NCBI GenBank assembly: GCA_900321715.1
Contig: ONXC01000003.1
Location: forward strand, 113,401-177,400
Direction: 5' to 3'
From: an uncultured Bacteroidales bacterium
GTDB lineage: Bacteria; Bacteroidota; Bacteroidia; Bacteroidales; UBA932
Length of the DNA stretch: 64,000 bases
In this document: one piece after another, positions 42,274 through 49,902 of the stretch
Numbering within the stretch: the stretch's first letter is position 1
Layout: every line of letters starts with the position of its first letter
Made by a program: the position numbers and the translations under genes
The notes under the pieces: generated by a model
Databases searched by the model: none
What the model was told of the DNA's origin: nothing
Seen by the model: only the letters and a program-made list of their open reading frames with translations

Positions 42274-43487
42274 TACTGAATTATCTTTAGGGAGGTGAAA
42301 TAACCGTTGAATTCAAGTGGCACCAGGCGGCCGTTCAGAAGCAGCCTGTGCTTCCTGCCGGAGGTGTCGGAAAGGGCGGCGGCAAAGGTGCCGCCCCGGA
42401 AATCGGCACAGGAGGAGCTCCGGATCCTGAGGTACAGGCTATCTTCCTGGGCCGATATAGTCTCCTCTCCTATGGCGGCCATCATCACCCTGCCGTCCCG
42501 GTTGGTGATAAGATGTGCCAGCTTTCCGGCGTCGGCATATATGTCCGGGACACCCTGGGTGCTTATCACCTGATGCCGTATTCCGCCCTTGTAGCGTATC
42601 CAGTGCCGGAGAAGGGTTCCAAACATGGAAGAGCCCTTCATCATTGTCTCTCCCTCGTAGTCGATAAGCCTGCACAGGAGGATATCCTCCCCGTCGCTCA
42701 CATCCATTGAATGATAGCTGTCTCCGATGACCAGACAAAGGCTGGACGGGCTTTCCCCGCGGCGCTCGCTTCGGTATACGGTGCCGTCACGCACGCAGAT
42801 GTCATAGATGACGCCGCCTTTGTTTGGCGTTATGGTGGCAATTTCATCGGCCCCGTTCATTATATGGTATTCAGTTGTGACGGCGTCTCCCTTGCGGATG
42901 GAGATGCCGTATGAGAAGTGGGTGCCGCTGGTGTCCCTCTCAAAATGGCCGAAGACAGTCCCTGCGCCGGAAGAGAACACCTCCCGCCCGTTCACCCTGT
43001 AGCACAGTCCTCTGCCACCGGGACGCTGCCCCAGAGTAAGTATGGTGTCGTTTTTTATGAGAAAGCCCTTCAGAAGTTCCTCGTCTGGGATTGTGAGCCG
43101 ATGCTTCCCGTCACAGAACACCTGCGTCTGCCCTTCTCCGGCCACATCCGTCCACAGATGGCCGTCAATTATATGGATACGGTCCGGGTCTGGGCGCGCC
43201 CCCATGGCGCAGTGGGCAATCTCCACGCTGTCCCTGAAAAGCACGGCCTCAGCACCGCGGAAGTCCCCGTCCCTCCAGGAAGCCCATTCCGGAAAACGCA
43301 GGGCGGCAATGTACACGCCTTTTCCGGCAGGCGTATTCCGGGCCGATGAATCCCTACCCGCCGCATAGCCGCCCCCACGAGACCGCGGCCCCGGGCTGTA
43401 CCACCGGGGCATAGTGTCTATAAGAGGTATTTTAGCGCAGGACAGAAAGGCGGCTGCGGCCGCCAGCAAAAAGACGATTCTCCTCAT
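42273..43487 (-). CDS. Lipoprotein of unknown function, upstream of comM
   Basis: 404 residues with a lipoprotein signal (AFLSCAK, Cys17). The mature part is all beta-like, with repeating stretches such as KNDTILTLGQRPGGRGLCYR, VNGREVFSSGAGTVFGHFER and GDAVTTEYHIMNGADEIATI that suggest a propeller or stacked-sandwich fold; a Gly/Arg/Ser-rich segment (about 30-50) follows the signal. I do not recognise the family. It is translationally coupled to comM (overlapping stop/start), so both are on one message. Copy B of the 69-bp repeat lies 47-115 bp upstream of its ATG. Confidence 0.65.
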   Translation of the reverse strand: MRRIVFLLAAAAAFLSCAKIPLIDTMPRWYSPGPRSRGGGYAAGRDSSARNTPAGKGVYIAALRFPEWASWRDGDFRGAEAVLFRDSVEIAHCAMGARPDPDRIHIIDGHLWTDVAGEGQTQVFCDGKHRLTIPDEELLKGFLIKNDTILTLGQRPGGRGLCYRVNGREVFSSGAGTVFGHFERDTSGTHFSYGISIRKGDAVTTEYHIMNGADEIATITPNKGGVIYDICVRDGTVYRSERRGESPSSLCLVIGDSYHSMDVSDGEDILLCRLIDYEGETMMKGSSMFGTLLRHWIRYKGGIRHQVISTQGVPDIYADAGKLAHLITNRDGRVMMAAIGEETISAQEDSLYLRIRSSSCADFRGGTFAAALSDTSGRKHRLLLNGRLVPLEFNGYFTSLKIIQ

Positions 43488-43533
43488 GGCTCACAACTTT
43501 TTGGCGTACAATGTCGCCAGTTGTGGGCTTAAA

Positions 43534-43602
43534 AGCAAGAATCACAAAAAAAGTTTTTACGTTTCAACGGATTAGGGACGAAAAAGCGTATATAGGGACG
43601 AA
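43534..43602 (+). repeat. 69-bp dispersed repeat, copy B (overlaps ispE 3' end)
   Basis: Near-identical to 39005-39073. Its right part codes for the last residues and the stop of ispE (SSLYTLFRP), read leftwards. The left part lies upstream of the lipoprotein gene at 42273-43487. Confidence 0.85.
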
Positions 43603-44405
43603 CCGCTGCCGCTCATTGCGCAATACAACGCCCCTTTTTCATAGAGTTCCGCCTTGATCGCTGCAAGTTTGGGGTATTTTGCAAACACGGTTTCCTCAAA
43701 ATCGTTCCTGAGCTCATCCTTCCATGTGGAGGGGTCCTGGCGCAGGACTTCCGCCAGCGGCTTTGCCGGAATGCGGGGGACAATCCCGCGGTAGGCATCG
43801 GCCGTGGAGACCGAAATCCCTTCCGGAATCACCACCTCCAGCCTGAGGTCCCCAAGGTCCAGCGGGAACGGCTCCAGGATTTCACCACGGCCGGAGCCCA
43901 TCATGGGTTTGTTATAGATGAAGAAGGCGCAGTCGCTGCCAAGGCGCGCGGCATAAGCTGCCAGAGCATCGTCCGTAAGGCCCAGTTCCGCAAGTTCCGA
44001 TATCATCCTGAGGGCAAATGCGGCATCGGCCGATCCCCCTCCAAGGCCCGCACCCACCGGGTTTGTCTTCTCAAGGAAGATTTTCATGGGCGGAAGCTTG
44101 TGATCATCGGAGAGCATCATATATGCCTTTGCGGTAAGGTCCTTCAGGGGATCCCAGTCCACGCCTTCTTTCCGTGCGATGGTTATCATGAGCTTCCCGT
44201 CCGGGGAAATGGCCTGGGCAAGATTGCCGTACTGTGCCTGCAGCCCGGCTATTGTGCGGCTGTAGTCGTCTCCGGTAATGATTTCAAGGGTGTCCGTGAG
44301 CCCAAAGTAGGGGACAAACAGCGTCTCAAGGTCATGGTAGCCGTCCGGGCGCTTTCTGAGGACGTTCAGTCCCAGGTTGATTTTGACGTTGGGATGGGTA
44401 ATCAT
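43572..44405 (-). CDS. ispE: 4-diphosphocytidyl-2-C-methyl-D-erythritol kinase IspE
   Basis: 277 residues, normal for IspE. GHMP kinase text: THPNVKINLGLNVLRKRPDG at the N-terminus, the ATP loop NPVGAGLGGGSADAA (about 115-128), LGSDCAFFIYNKPMMGSGRG and the C-terminal MSGSGSSLY. It phosphorylates CDP-methylerythritol in the MEP isoprenoid pathway. The start is the ATG at 44405: longer readings run into the tsaE region, and a TATCTTTG box sits 4 nt before this ATG. Its last nine codons and stop lie in the 69-bp repeat. Confidence 0.93.
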   Translation of the reverse strand: MITHPNVKINLGLNVLRKRPDGYHDLETLFVPYFGLTDTLEIITGDDYSRTIAGLQAQYGNLAQAISPDGKLMITIARKEGVDWDPLKDLTAKAYMMLSDDHKLPPMKIFLEKTNPVGAGLGGGSADAAFALRMISELAELGLTDDALAAYAARLGSDCAFFIYNKPMMGSGRGEILEPFPLDLGDLRLEVVIPEGISVSTADAYRGIVPRIPAKPLAEVLRQDPSTWKDELRNDFEETVFAKYPKLAAIKAELYEKGALYCAMSGSGSSLYTLFRP

Positions 44406-44409
44406 AAGG

Positions 44410-44417
44410 CAAAGATA
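44410..44417 (-). promoter_or_regulatory. -7 box (TATCTTTG) of ispE, 4 nt from ATG
   Basis: CAAAGATA on the plus strand. It ends 4 nt before the ispE ATG (44405). It faces the tsaE box 12 bp away. Confidence 0.6.
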
Positions 44418-44429
44418 CGTAAAATGTTG

Positions 44430-44437
44430 TATCTTTG
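44430..44437 (+). promoter_or_regulatory. -7 box (TATCTTTG) of tsaE, 4 nt from ATG
   Basis: TATCTTTG ends 4 nt before the ATG at 44442, which decides that start over upstream in-frame codons that lie inside ispE. Confidence 0.6.
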
Positions 44438-44441
44438 CGCT

Positions 44442-44867
44442 ATGAAAAATGAAATCATACTCCGTGGTCTGGAAGATCTGCCTTCTGCGGCAAAAACTTT
44501 CCTTGAAGCCATCGGCAGTCATCGTCTGGTAGCATTTTATGCCCCGATGGGTGCAGGAAAAACCACATTCACCACGGCGCTCTGCCGCGCTCTTGGCGTA
44601 CGTGAAGATGCAGTCAGTTCCCCCACCTTCGCTATATTGAACGAGTATCGCGCGGCCTCCGGAGAGCCCATCTATCATTTTGATTTCTATCGTATCAACC
44701 GTTTGTCGGAGGCCCTTGACCTCGGCCTGTATGATTATCTTGATTCCGGGTATCTGTGCCTGATGGAATGGCCGGAAAACATTGAAGAATTACTGCCCGA
44801 AGAAACGCTCCGGGTATTCATCTCAGTAGAGGCCGATAATTCCAGAAAAATAACTTGGGACGCCTGA
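44442..44867 (+). CDS. tsaE: tRNA threonylcarbamoyladenosine ATPase TsaE
   Basis: 141 residues. P-loop APMGAGKTTFTTALCRALGV (about 34-53), SSPTFAILNEYRA, the TsaE signature YHFDFYRINRLSEALDLGLY and LCLMEWPENIEELLPEETLR. TsaE works with TsaB and TsaD in making t6A37 on ANN-decoding tRNAs. It is divergent from ispE with 36 bp between the start codons. The final codons (ITWDA, TGGGACGCC) match the end unit of the repeat that follows, so the repeat may have supplied the stop region. Confidence 0.93.
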   Translation: MKNEIILRGLEDLPSAAKTFLEAIGSHRLVAFYAPMGAGKTTFTTALCRALGVREDAVSSPTFAILNEYRAASGEPIYHFDFYRINRLSEALDLGLYDYLDSGYLCLMEWPENIEELLPEETLRVFISVEADNSRKITWDA

Positions 44868-44870
44868 CAC

Positions 44871-45075
44871 TGTCGCAGGTAGTAGCGCAGAATGTCGCAG
44901 GTCCTGGTGCTAACCGTCGCAGGTCTGCGTTTTTGCCGTCACCTGCGACGCAAATCGGCCACAGGAGAAAAAAAGCGTCGCAGGTCCGACTGTTTTTGCA
45001 GACCTGCGACGTTTCCTTCTGTCACCTGCGACGTTTCCTTCCGTCACCTGCGACGTTTCCTTCCGTCACCTGGGA
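44871..45075. repeat. GTCGCAGGT/ACCTGCGAC intergenic repeat, copy 3
   Basis: Fills the whole gap between the convergent genes tsaE and the anti-sigma gene. Units in order: three GTCGCAGGT, then ACCTGCGACGCAAATCGGC, an A-tract, one more GTCGCAGGT, then three evenly spaced ACCTGCGACGTTTCCTTC units (22-bp period) and a final ACCTGGGACGCC. Same architecture as the copy at 20553-20718. Confidence 0.85.
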
Positions 45076-45078
45076 CGC

Positions 45079-46212
45079 CTAATAGCTACCGATAGAGAAT
45101 CTGAGGCCACCTTCCATCATGAAGCGGACGGGATGGACGGGAAGACCGTTTATATCGGCCCCGCTCACGAGTGTGAAATAATAGCGCACCGTGGGGTTCA
45201 GATAAATGCCCAGCCGGGGAGTAATCATATATTCCGCACCGGCGCCTACGCCTGCCGACCACTGGAATGAGGTGTCCTTCTTCTGCCAGAGAATGGGTTT
45301 GTTGCCGTGAACCGTGAAATTGTTGGCAAGGAGGTAATCCATTTCTCCGCCGGCCAGCACGTGCACCCTCCAGCGGGGGCTTCTTAAAATGTCAAAGTAG
45401 AAGTTGACGGGAACGCCAATCCAGTGCTGCATATTGTCTACGGGCACCTGGGTGAGCACAAATCCGTCATCGGCGTAATCTGCGGCGAATGAGCGGCTGA
45501 TATTGGTGTAGTTAACGCCAGTTCCAACTCCCCACCTTGGGGCAAAGTTCCATTTTACGCCAAGGCCCACGGAGAACGGGAAACCGGGCTTGTCTGATTC
45601 CGGAACAGGGTTATACACTCCTTCCTGGGGTGCAACTGCAGCAGCAGCGGCACCGCGACGGCTCAGGAACGGAGCCTTGGAGCTGGCCTGGAAATTACCG
45701 GCGGCGGTAAGGGAGATATCCCTGCCGGGAAGCGGTTTCTCCTCCCATGCCAGTTCATTGAGGAGGTTGTTGTCGTCTACCTGGGCAACATAAGAACTGT
45801 GAGGCGGCATTGCCAGGCGGGAAGAAAGCTTCTGAAGGGGCACCGGGTTAATGGTTGCGGTTGGTACGGCCTCCAGTGTAGCTTCCTCCCGTAAAGCAAT
45901 GGGTGCGGCGGCTTTCCTTACCGGGGCCGATGATACCTCTGTGGGCATCACGATGCCTCCGGGAAGGGAATTCTGTAATTGTGCCGCCAGCGGCGAAGCA
46001 GGAGAATATTCTTCTAACCTTATATCATTTGGACGCCACAGGAAAACGCCCACCGCTACCGCGGCTGCCGCAGCAAATGCCATGGCTCCCCACATCCATG
46101 CGGGTACAATGCGTTTCTTTGCGTCCAATCCTGCCGCTACCGCACTCCAAACGCCAGGGGAAACGGGTTCCTCTGCGTTATAGAGTATATCTCTTATGTC
46201 TTGATCTCTCAT
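45079..46212 (-). CDS. Anti-sigma factor fused to an outer-membrane beta-barrel (Dma-type)
   Basis: 377 residues in one chain: a cytoplasmic helical part (about 1-33, MRDQDIRDILYNAEEPVSPG, VWSAVAAGLD), one inner-membrane helix (about 36-58), a Pro/Ala-rich periplasmic stretch (about 60-205), and a C-terminal eight-strand-like barrel (about 210-377, FPFSVGLGVKWNFAPRWGVG, HWIGVPVNFYFDIL, VHVLAGGEMDYLLANNFTV, LGIYLNPTVRYYFTL) ending FSIGSY. This is the layout described for dual-membrane-spanning anti-sigma factors of Bacteroides (Dma). It overlaps the ECF sigma gene by 4 bp (ATGA). Function by family: holds the sigma factor and signals outer-membrane state. Confidence 0.82.
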   Translation of the reverse strand: MRDQDIRDILYNAEEPVSPGVWSAVAAGLDAKKRIVPAWMWGAMAFAAAAAVAVGVFLWRPNDIRLEEYSPASPLAAQLQNSLPGGIVMPTEVSSAPVRKAAAPIALREEATLEAVPTATINPVPLQKLSSRLAMPPHSSYVAQVDDNNLLNELAWEEKPLPGRDISLTAAGNFQASSKAPFLSRRGAAAAAVAPQEGVYNPVPESDKPGFPFSVGLGVKWNFAPRWGVGTGVNYTNISRSFAADYADDGFVLTQVPVDNMQHWIGVPVNFYFDILRSPRWRVHVLAGGEMDYLLANNFTVHGNKPILWQKKDTSFQWSAGVGAGAEYMITPRLGIYLNPTVRYYFTLVSGADINGLPVHPVRFMMEGGLRFSIGSY

Positions 46213-46805
46213 TTTCTCTTACTAATCATTTCCTGCAACTGAAGCCTTGCCCGCTGAAGTTTTGAGCGGGAAGTGGCTTCCGTGCATCCCAGGGTGGCGG
46301 CAATCTCCTTATGGGAGTATCCTTCCACCACATACATATTAAAGACGGTCCTGGCATCCGGGGGCAGGCTGGAAATAAGACCCATCAGCTCCTTGTAGCC
46401 CATTTTCTGAAGCGGGGTGGCCTCTTCCGTGAAGAGTGACCTGGCTTCTTCAATGTCATCAGACACTCCCAGGACGTCGTTTTTCCTAAGATGCATCAGT
46501 GCAGTGTTGACAAAGACCTTTCTGGCCCAGCCTTCGAAGGATCCGGAACCGTTGTAACTTTCAAGTTTTGTGAAAAGCGTTACAAAACCCTCCTGGAGCA
46601 CATCTTCGGCGTCTTCCCGGTTACCCATGTACCGGAGGCAGACGGCCATCATCTTTGGTGCCAGGGAGTCAAAGAGACGTTTCTGGGCATCCCTTTTTCC
46701 CTTGGCGCAGGCGGCCGCAAGCTCCTCAAGGGAGCATCGGCCTCCAGGGGATTCTTCGTCCCTTGCCCAAGTAATAAGATGCAGTTTTATGTAGAAACGT
46801 TTCAA
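46209..46805 (-). CDS. ECF-type RNA polymerase sigma factor
   Basis: 198 residues. Sigma region 2 (about 42-105, LFDSLAPKMMAVCLRYMGNR, EDAEDVLQEGFVTLFTKLES, GWARKVFVNTALMHLRK) and region 4 (about 140-192, LISSLPPDARTVFNMYVVEG, YSHKEIAATLGCTEATSRSK). No ATG is available upstream of region 2: the reading frame begins with a TTG at 46805 after an in-frame stop, so a TTG start is likely. It is followed by its anti-sigma gene with a 4-bp overlap, so the pair is coupled. No clear TAnnTTTG box precedes it, in line with possible autoregulation by its own promoter type. Confidence 0.92.
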   Translation of the reverse strand: MKRFYIKLHLITWARDEESPGGRCSLEELAAACAKGKRDAQKRLFDSLAPKMMAVCLRYMGNREDAEDVLQEGFVTLFTKLESYNGSGSFEGWARKVFVNTALMHLRKNDVLGVSDDIEEARSLFTEEATPLQKMGYKELMGLISSLPPDARTVFNMYVVEGYSHKEIAATLGCTEATSRSKLQRARLQLQEMISKRK

Positions 46806-46845
46806 AAGGTGCGGATTTTGTTACACAAAAATGAGAAAAATGCAG

Positions 46846-46853
46846 TAATTTTG
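46846..46853 (+). promoter_or_regulatory. -7 box (TAATTTTG) of the TPR/EnvC operon, 5 nt from ATG
   Basis: TAATTTTG ends 5 nt before the ATG at 46859, in the 53-bp gap to the divergent sigma gene. Confidence 0.5.
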
Positions 46854-46858
46854 CAAGG

Positions 46859-48484
46859 ATGAAAAAAGTATTCGTTCTGGCCCTAGCCATTTTGGCCCTT
46901 CTGCTCCCCCTTGGGGCGCAAACCGTGGAGTCCAATCTGGTAGACGCCGTTTCCCTATATTCCAACGGTCAGTATGCAAAGGCGCAGCGCATTTTGCAAA
47001 CCCTCAGCGTGGCATCTCCTGATAGCGACGCAGTATGGTATTACCTGGCCCAGACGCAGCTGATGCAAAACGACATGCCCGGCGCAGAGGCCTCCCTTGA
47101 AAAGGCCGTGGGGCTGGACAGCACCAACTTCTGGTACAGGCGCACCCTTGCCCGCCTTTACCTTGCGCAGGGGAAAAAGGCCGATGGAAAGTCCCTCTAT
47201 GAGTCCCTGGTGAGGGATTTCCCGGACAATCAGTCCCTTCCCTATGAACTCCTTAACGTATATCTCACGGAAAAGGACTTTGACAAGGCGCTTGGCGCCC
47301 TTGAGGAGATAGAGCACCAGAGGGGGATGTCGGAGGAAGTTGCCACCACCCGCCACGACATCTATCAGGCCATGGGCCGCCCGGACCTTGCCGTAGAGGC
47401 CCTGGAGGCCTTCAACAAGGATTATTCGTCACCCCAGATCCTCTCCATGCTGGGGGATGCATATCTGGCCGATTTCAAGGACTCCCTTGCCCGCGCCCGC
47501 TTCACTGAGGCCCTGGAGCTTGACAGCTCCTACATCCCCGCCACCATGGGCATGAGCGAGGTATACAGGCACCAGAGGCAGTATCCGGAGTATTTCCGGA
47601 CCCTGAGGCCCTTCTTCACGTCTCCGGACATTCCCGCGCAGTCCAAGAGCATGTATATCGGCAATATCACCCGCAGCATAGACCCCAAGGTGCTCCAGGC
47701 CCACAGGGCCAGCTTTGACTCCCTGGCGGTCCTTGCCGTAGAGCATTCCCAGGCCGATTCCACCCTCTACACCACGGTTGGCTCATACTTCTTCTCCACC
47801 GGAAGGAGGGATCAGGGAGAGAATTACTTCCGCCTTGCCGCCGTGGCATTCCCGGAGAGCGTCCCCATTACGGCTACGTACATCCAGGTCCTGTCCCTGC
47901 AGCAGAAATGGGAGGCCATGAGGGATGTTTCCCTTGATGCCTTCAACCGCCTCAGTGAGCTTGGTTTCATGGACTACGCCAATATGGCAAACTACCAGCT
48001 GAAGGATTACGACGCTATAATAGGCAACTGCCGATACCTTATAAAGAATTATCCCAAGGACTCCAAGGTCCTTCTTGCTTCCTGGTCCCAGCTTGGGGAC
48101 GCCTACCACTCAAAGGGCAATTCCAAGGAGGCCTACAAGGCCTATGACAAGGCTCTGAAGATAGATCCCGGTTATGCTCCGGTGCTCAACAACTACGCCT
48201 ATTACCTCTCAGAGGAAGGCCGAAAACTGAAGAAGGCCTACACCATGTCCAAGAAGACTATTGAGGCAGAGCCGGATAACGCCACCTATCTGGACACCTT
48301 TGCCTGGATCCTCCACCTTCAGGGGAAGGACCTTGAGGCAAAACCCTTCTTCAAGCACGCAATGCTCTACGGCGGCAAGGACAGCCCCGTGATCCTGAGG
48401 CATTACGCCACGGTGCTTCAGGCCCTTGGAGAGAATGACTCGGCCCAGGTATACCTTAACATGGCAAAACGTCTGGAACAATGA
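46859..48484 (+). CDS. Secreted/periplasmic TPR protein
   Basis: 541 residues, signal peptide (about 1-20, LPLGAQ) and then TPR repeats over almost the whole length: AVSLYSNGQYAKAQRILQTL, WYYLAQTQLMQNDMPGAEAS, FDKALGALEEIEHQRGMSEE, SYFFSTGRRDQGENYFRLAA, DAYHSKGNSKEAYKAYDKAL, PVLNNYAYYLSEEGRKLKKA. No lipobox Cys. Coupled to the LytM gene by an ATGA overlap at 48481-48484. In Bacteroidota such pairs may organise septal or envelope hydrolases; here that is inferred from position only. Confidence 0.85.
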   Translation: MKKVFVLALAILALLLPLGAQTVESNLVDAVSLYSNGQYAKAQRILQTLSVASPDSDAVWYYLAQTQLMQNDMPGAEASLEKAVGLDSTNFWYRRTLARLYLAQGKKADGKSLYESLVRDFPDNQSLPYELLNVYLTEKDFDKALGALEEIEHQRGMSEEVATTRHDIYQAMGRPDLAVEALEAFNKDYSSPQILSMLGDAYLADFKDSLARARFTEALELDSSYIPATMGMSEVYRHQRQYPEYFRTLRPFFTSPDIPAQSKSMYIGNITRSIDPKVLQAHRASFDSLAVLAVEHSQADSTLYTTVGSYFFSTGRRDQGENYFRLAAVAFPESVPITATYIQVLSLQQKWEAMRDVSLDAFNRLSELGFMDYANMANYQLKDYDAIIGNCRYLIKNYPKDSKVLLASWSQLGDAYHSKGNSKEAYKAYDKALKIDPGYAPVLNNYAYYLSEEGRKLKKAYTMSKKTIEAEPDNATYLDTFAWILHLQGKDLEAKPFFKHAMLYGGKDSPVILRHYATVLQALGENDSAQVYLNMAKRLEQ

Positions 48485-49683
48485 GAAGGCTCCTTATATT
48501 ATTAATGGCGTGTGTCCTGGCCTTGCCGGTCCAGGCCCAGAAATCCAGCTCCATGAAGAAGCTGGAAAGCCAGAGGGCGCAGCTGGAGAAGGAGATCGCC
48601 ATCCTTAACCGTCAGCTTAAGGAGAATTCATCGGCCCGGGAAAAGGAACTCACAAACCTGACGCTGGTGCGCAGCAAGATCCAGGCTCGGGAAAAACTCA
48701 TTGCGGCATCGGACCAGACCCTCCGTATCCTGGACGACTCCATCCGCACATGCCGGAAGGACATTGAAAAGCTCCAGGCCCGTCACGACACCCTTTCAAA
48801 GTACTATTCCCGTCTTGTAAGGAGCACCTACAAGAACCGCGACAGCCGTATGTGGTATATGTACGTGCTGGCCAGTGAGTCCATCGGCCAGGGGTTCAGG
48901 CGCTTCGGATACCTTCGCTCCCTTGCATCGGAGATGGGCGCGCAGGCTACGCGTATACGCGAGACATCGGCCGCCCTGGAGGTGGAAAAGGAGCGTCTGG
49001 AAGGCCTCAGGGCTGCAGAAGCCGCTACCCGGAAGCAGATCGCATCTGAGCGTACAAAGCTTCGCGGGGAGGAGGATGAGAGTAACCGCCTTGTCCAGAA
49101 ACTGGGCTCCGACCGCAAGAAGTACCAGCAGCAGCTCCAGTCTAAAAACAGGCAGAAAGAGGACCTTAACCGTAAGATCGCAGACCTTATCCGGAAGGAA
49201 AGCCAGAAGCAGAAGGGCGGTGGCTCAGGGAAGGCCGGCAGCAAGAAGACATCCACGGCTATCGACACCAAGCTTTCCAACGAATTCGCCTCCAATAAGG
49301 GCCGATTACCATGGCCGGTTGAAGGCGCAATCGTGGAGCGTTTTGGAAAGCACAAGCACCCCGTGTACCAGAACGTGGACCTCCCGCAGAATAACGGCGT
49401 AACCCTTGCCGTCAAGCGTGGTACCCAGGCCAAGGCAGTATTCAACGGCACCGTCACCCAGATAGTGGTGCTGCCCGGTTACAACCAGTGCGTGCTGGTG
49501 AATCACGGCGCGTATTACACCCTCTATTCCAAACTTGCAACCGTAGCCGTAAAGCCCGGAGACAAGGTCAAGACCGGCCAGGTTGTGGGCATTGTAGACA
49601 CCATCGGCGGAGAGGACCTTTTCCACTTCGAACTCTGGCAGGAAACCACCCCCCAGAACCCTGAAAACTGGCTCCGGGACTAG
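48481..49683 (+). CDS. EnvC-like murein hydrolase activator (coiled coil plus LytM)
   Basis: 400 residues: signal peptide (about 1-20), long coiled coil (about 22-250, KKLESQRAQLEKEIAILNRQ and similar), Lys/Gly/Ser linker and a C-terminal LytM/M23 domain (about 278-398, LPWPVEGAIVERFGKHKHPV, VLVNHGAYYTLYSKLATVAV, PGDKVKTGQVVGIVDTIGGE). The zinc ligands of active M23 peptidases are not intact: the first HxxxD is replaced around QNVDLPQNNGV, and the final HxH reads HFE. EnvC/NlpD-type proteins have lost catalysis and activate amidases for cell separation, so the same is likely here. A good terminator follows at 49761. Confidence 0.87.
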   Translation: MRRLLILLMACVLALPVQAQKSSSMKKLESQRAQLEKEIAILNRQLKENSSAREKELTNLTLVRSKIQAREKLIAASDQTLRILDDSIRTCRKDIEKLQARHDTLSKYYSRLVRSTYKNRDSRMWYMYVLASESIGQGFRRFGYLRSLASEMGAQATRIRETSAALEVEKERLEGLRAAEAATRKQIASERTKLRGEEDESNRLVQKLGSDRKKYQQQLQSKNRQKEDLNRKIADLIRKESQKQKGGGSGKAGSKKTSTAIDTKLSNEFASNKGRLPWPVEGAIVERFGKHKHPVYQNVDLPQNNGVTLAVKRGTQAKAVFNGTVTQIVVLPGYNQCVLVNHGAYYTLYSKLATVAVKPGDKVKTGQVVGIVDTIGGEDLFHFELWQETTPQNPENWLRD

Positions 49684-49760
49684 GGTGTTGATAACTTTAA
49701 ACAAAAAGAAACACAAAAGTTATTGTTTAGAATAGTTCTAAATTAGAAACTTTTATAAGC

Positions 49761-49793
49761 GCCTGTTAATCAACAAATTAACAGGCTTTTTTA
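49761..49793 (+). terminator. Rho-independent terminator after the TPR/EnvC operon
   Basis: GCCTGTTAAT (49761-49770) pairs perfectly with ATTAACAGGC (49777-49786), loop CAACAA, followed by six T. Confidence 0.9.
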
Positions 49794-49825
49794 TATACTG
49801 TTGATAACTTTTTTCAGAAAAATCG

Positions 49826-49856
49826 TTGTAAATAAAAAAACCTTGATATAACTTTG
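49826..49856 (+). promoter_or_regulatory. Promoter of nrdDG (TTG, 20 nt, TAACTTTG)
   Basis: TTG at 49826-49828, 20-nt spacer, TAACTTTG at 49849-49856; the ATG at 49903 leaves a leader of about 40 nt. Two TGTTGATAA (DnaA-box-like TTATCAACA) sites lie upstream at 49686-49694 and 49799-49807. Confidence 0.75.
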
Positions 49857-49902
49857 TCTCCAGTCCGACCTAACCAACAGATCACAGAAATATAAACGCA
49901 AT

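Noticed and set aside
44871-45075. CRISPR-like array of short repeats
   Set aside because: Units are 9-16 bp in both orientations, spacers are themselves conserved between loci, and there are no cas genes.
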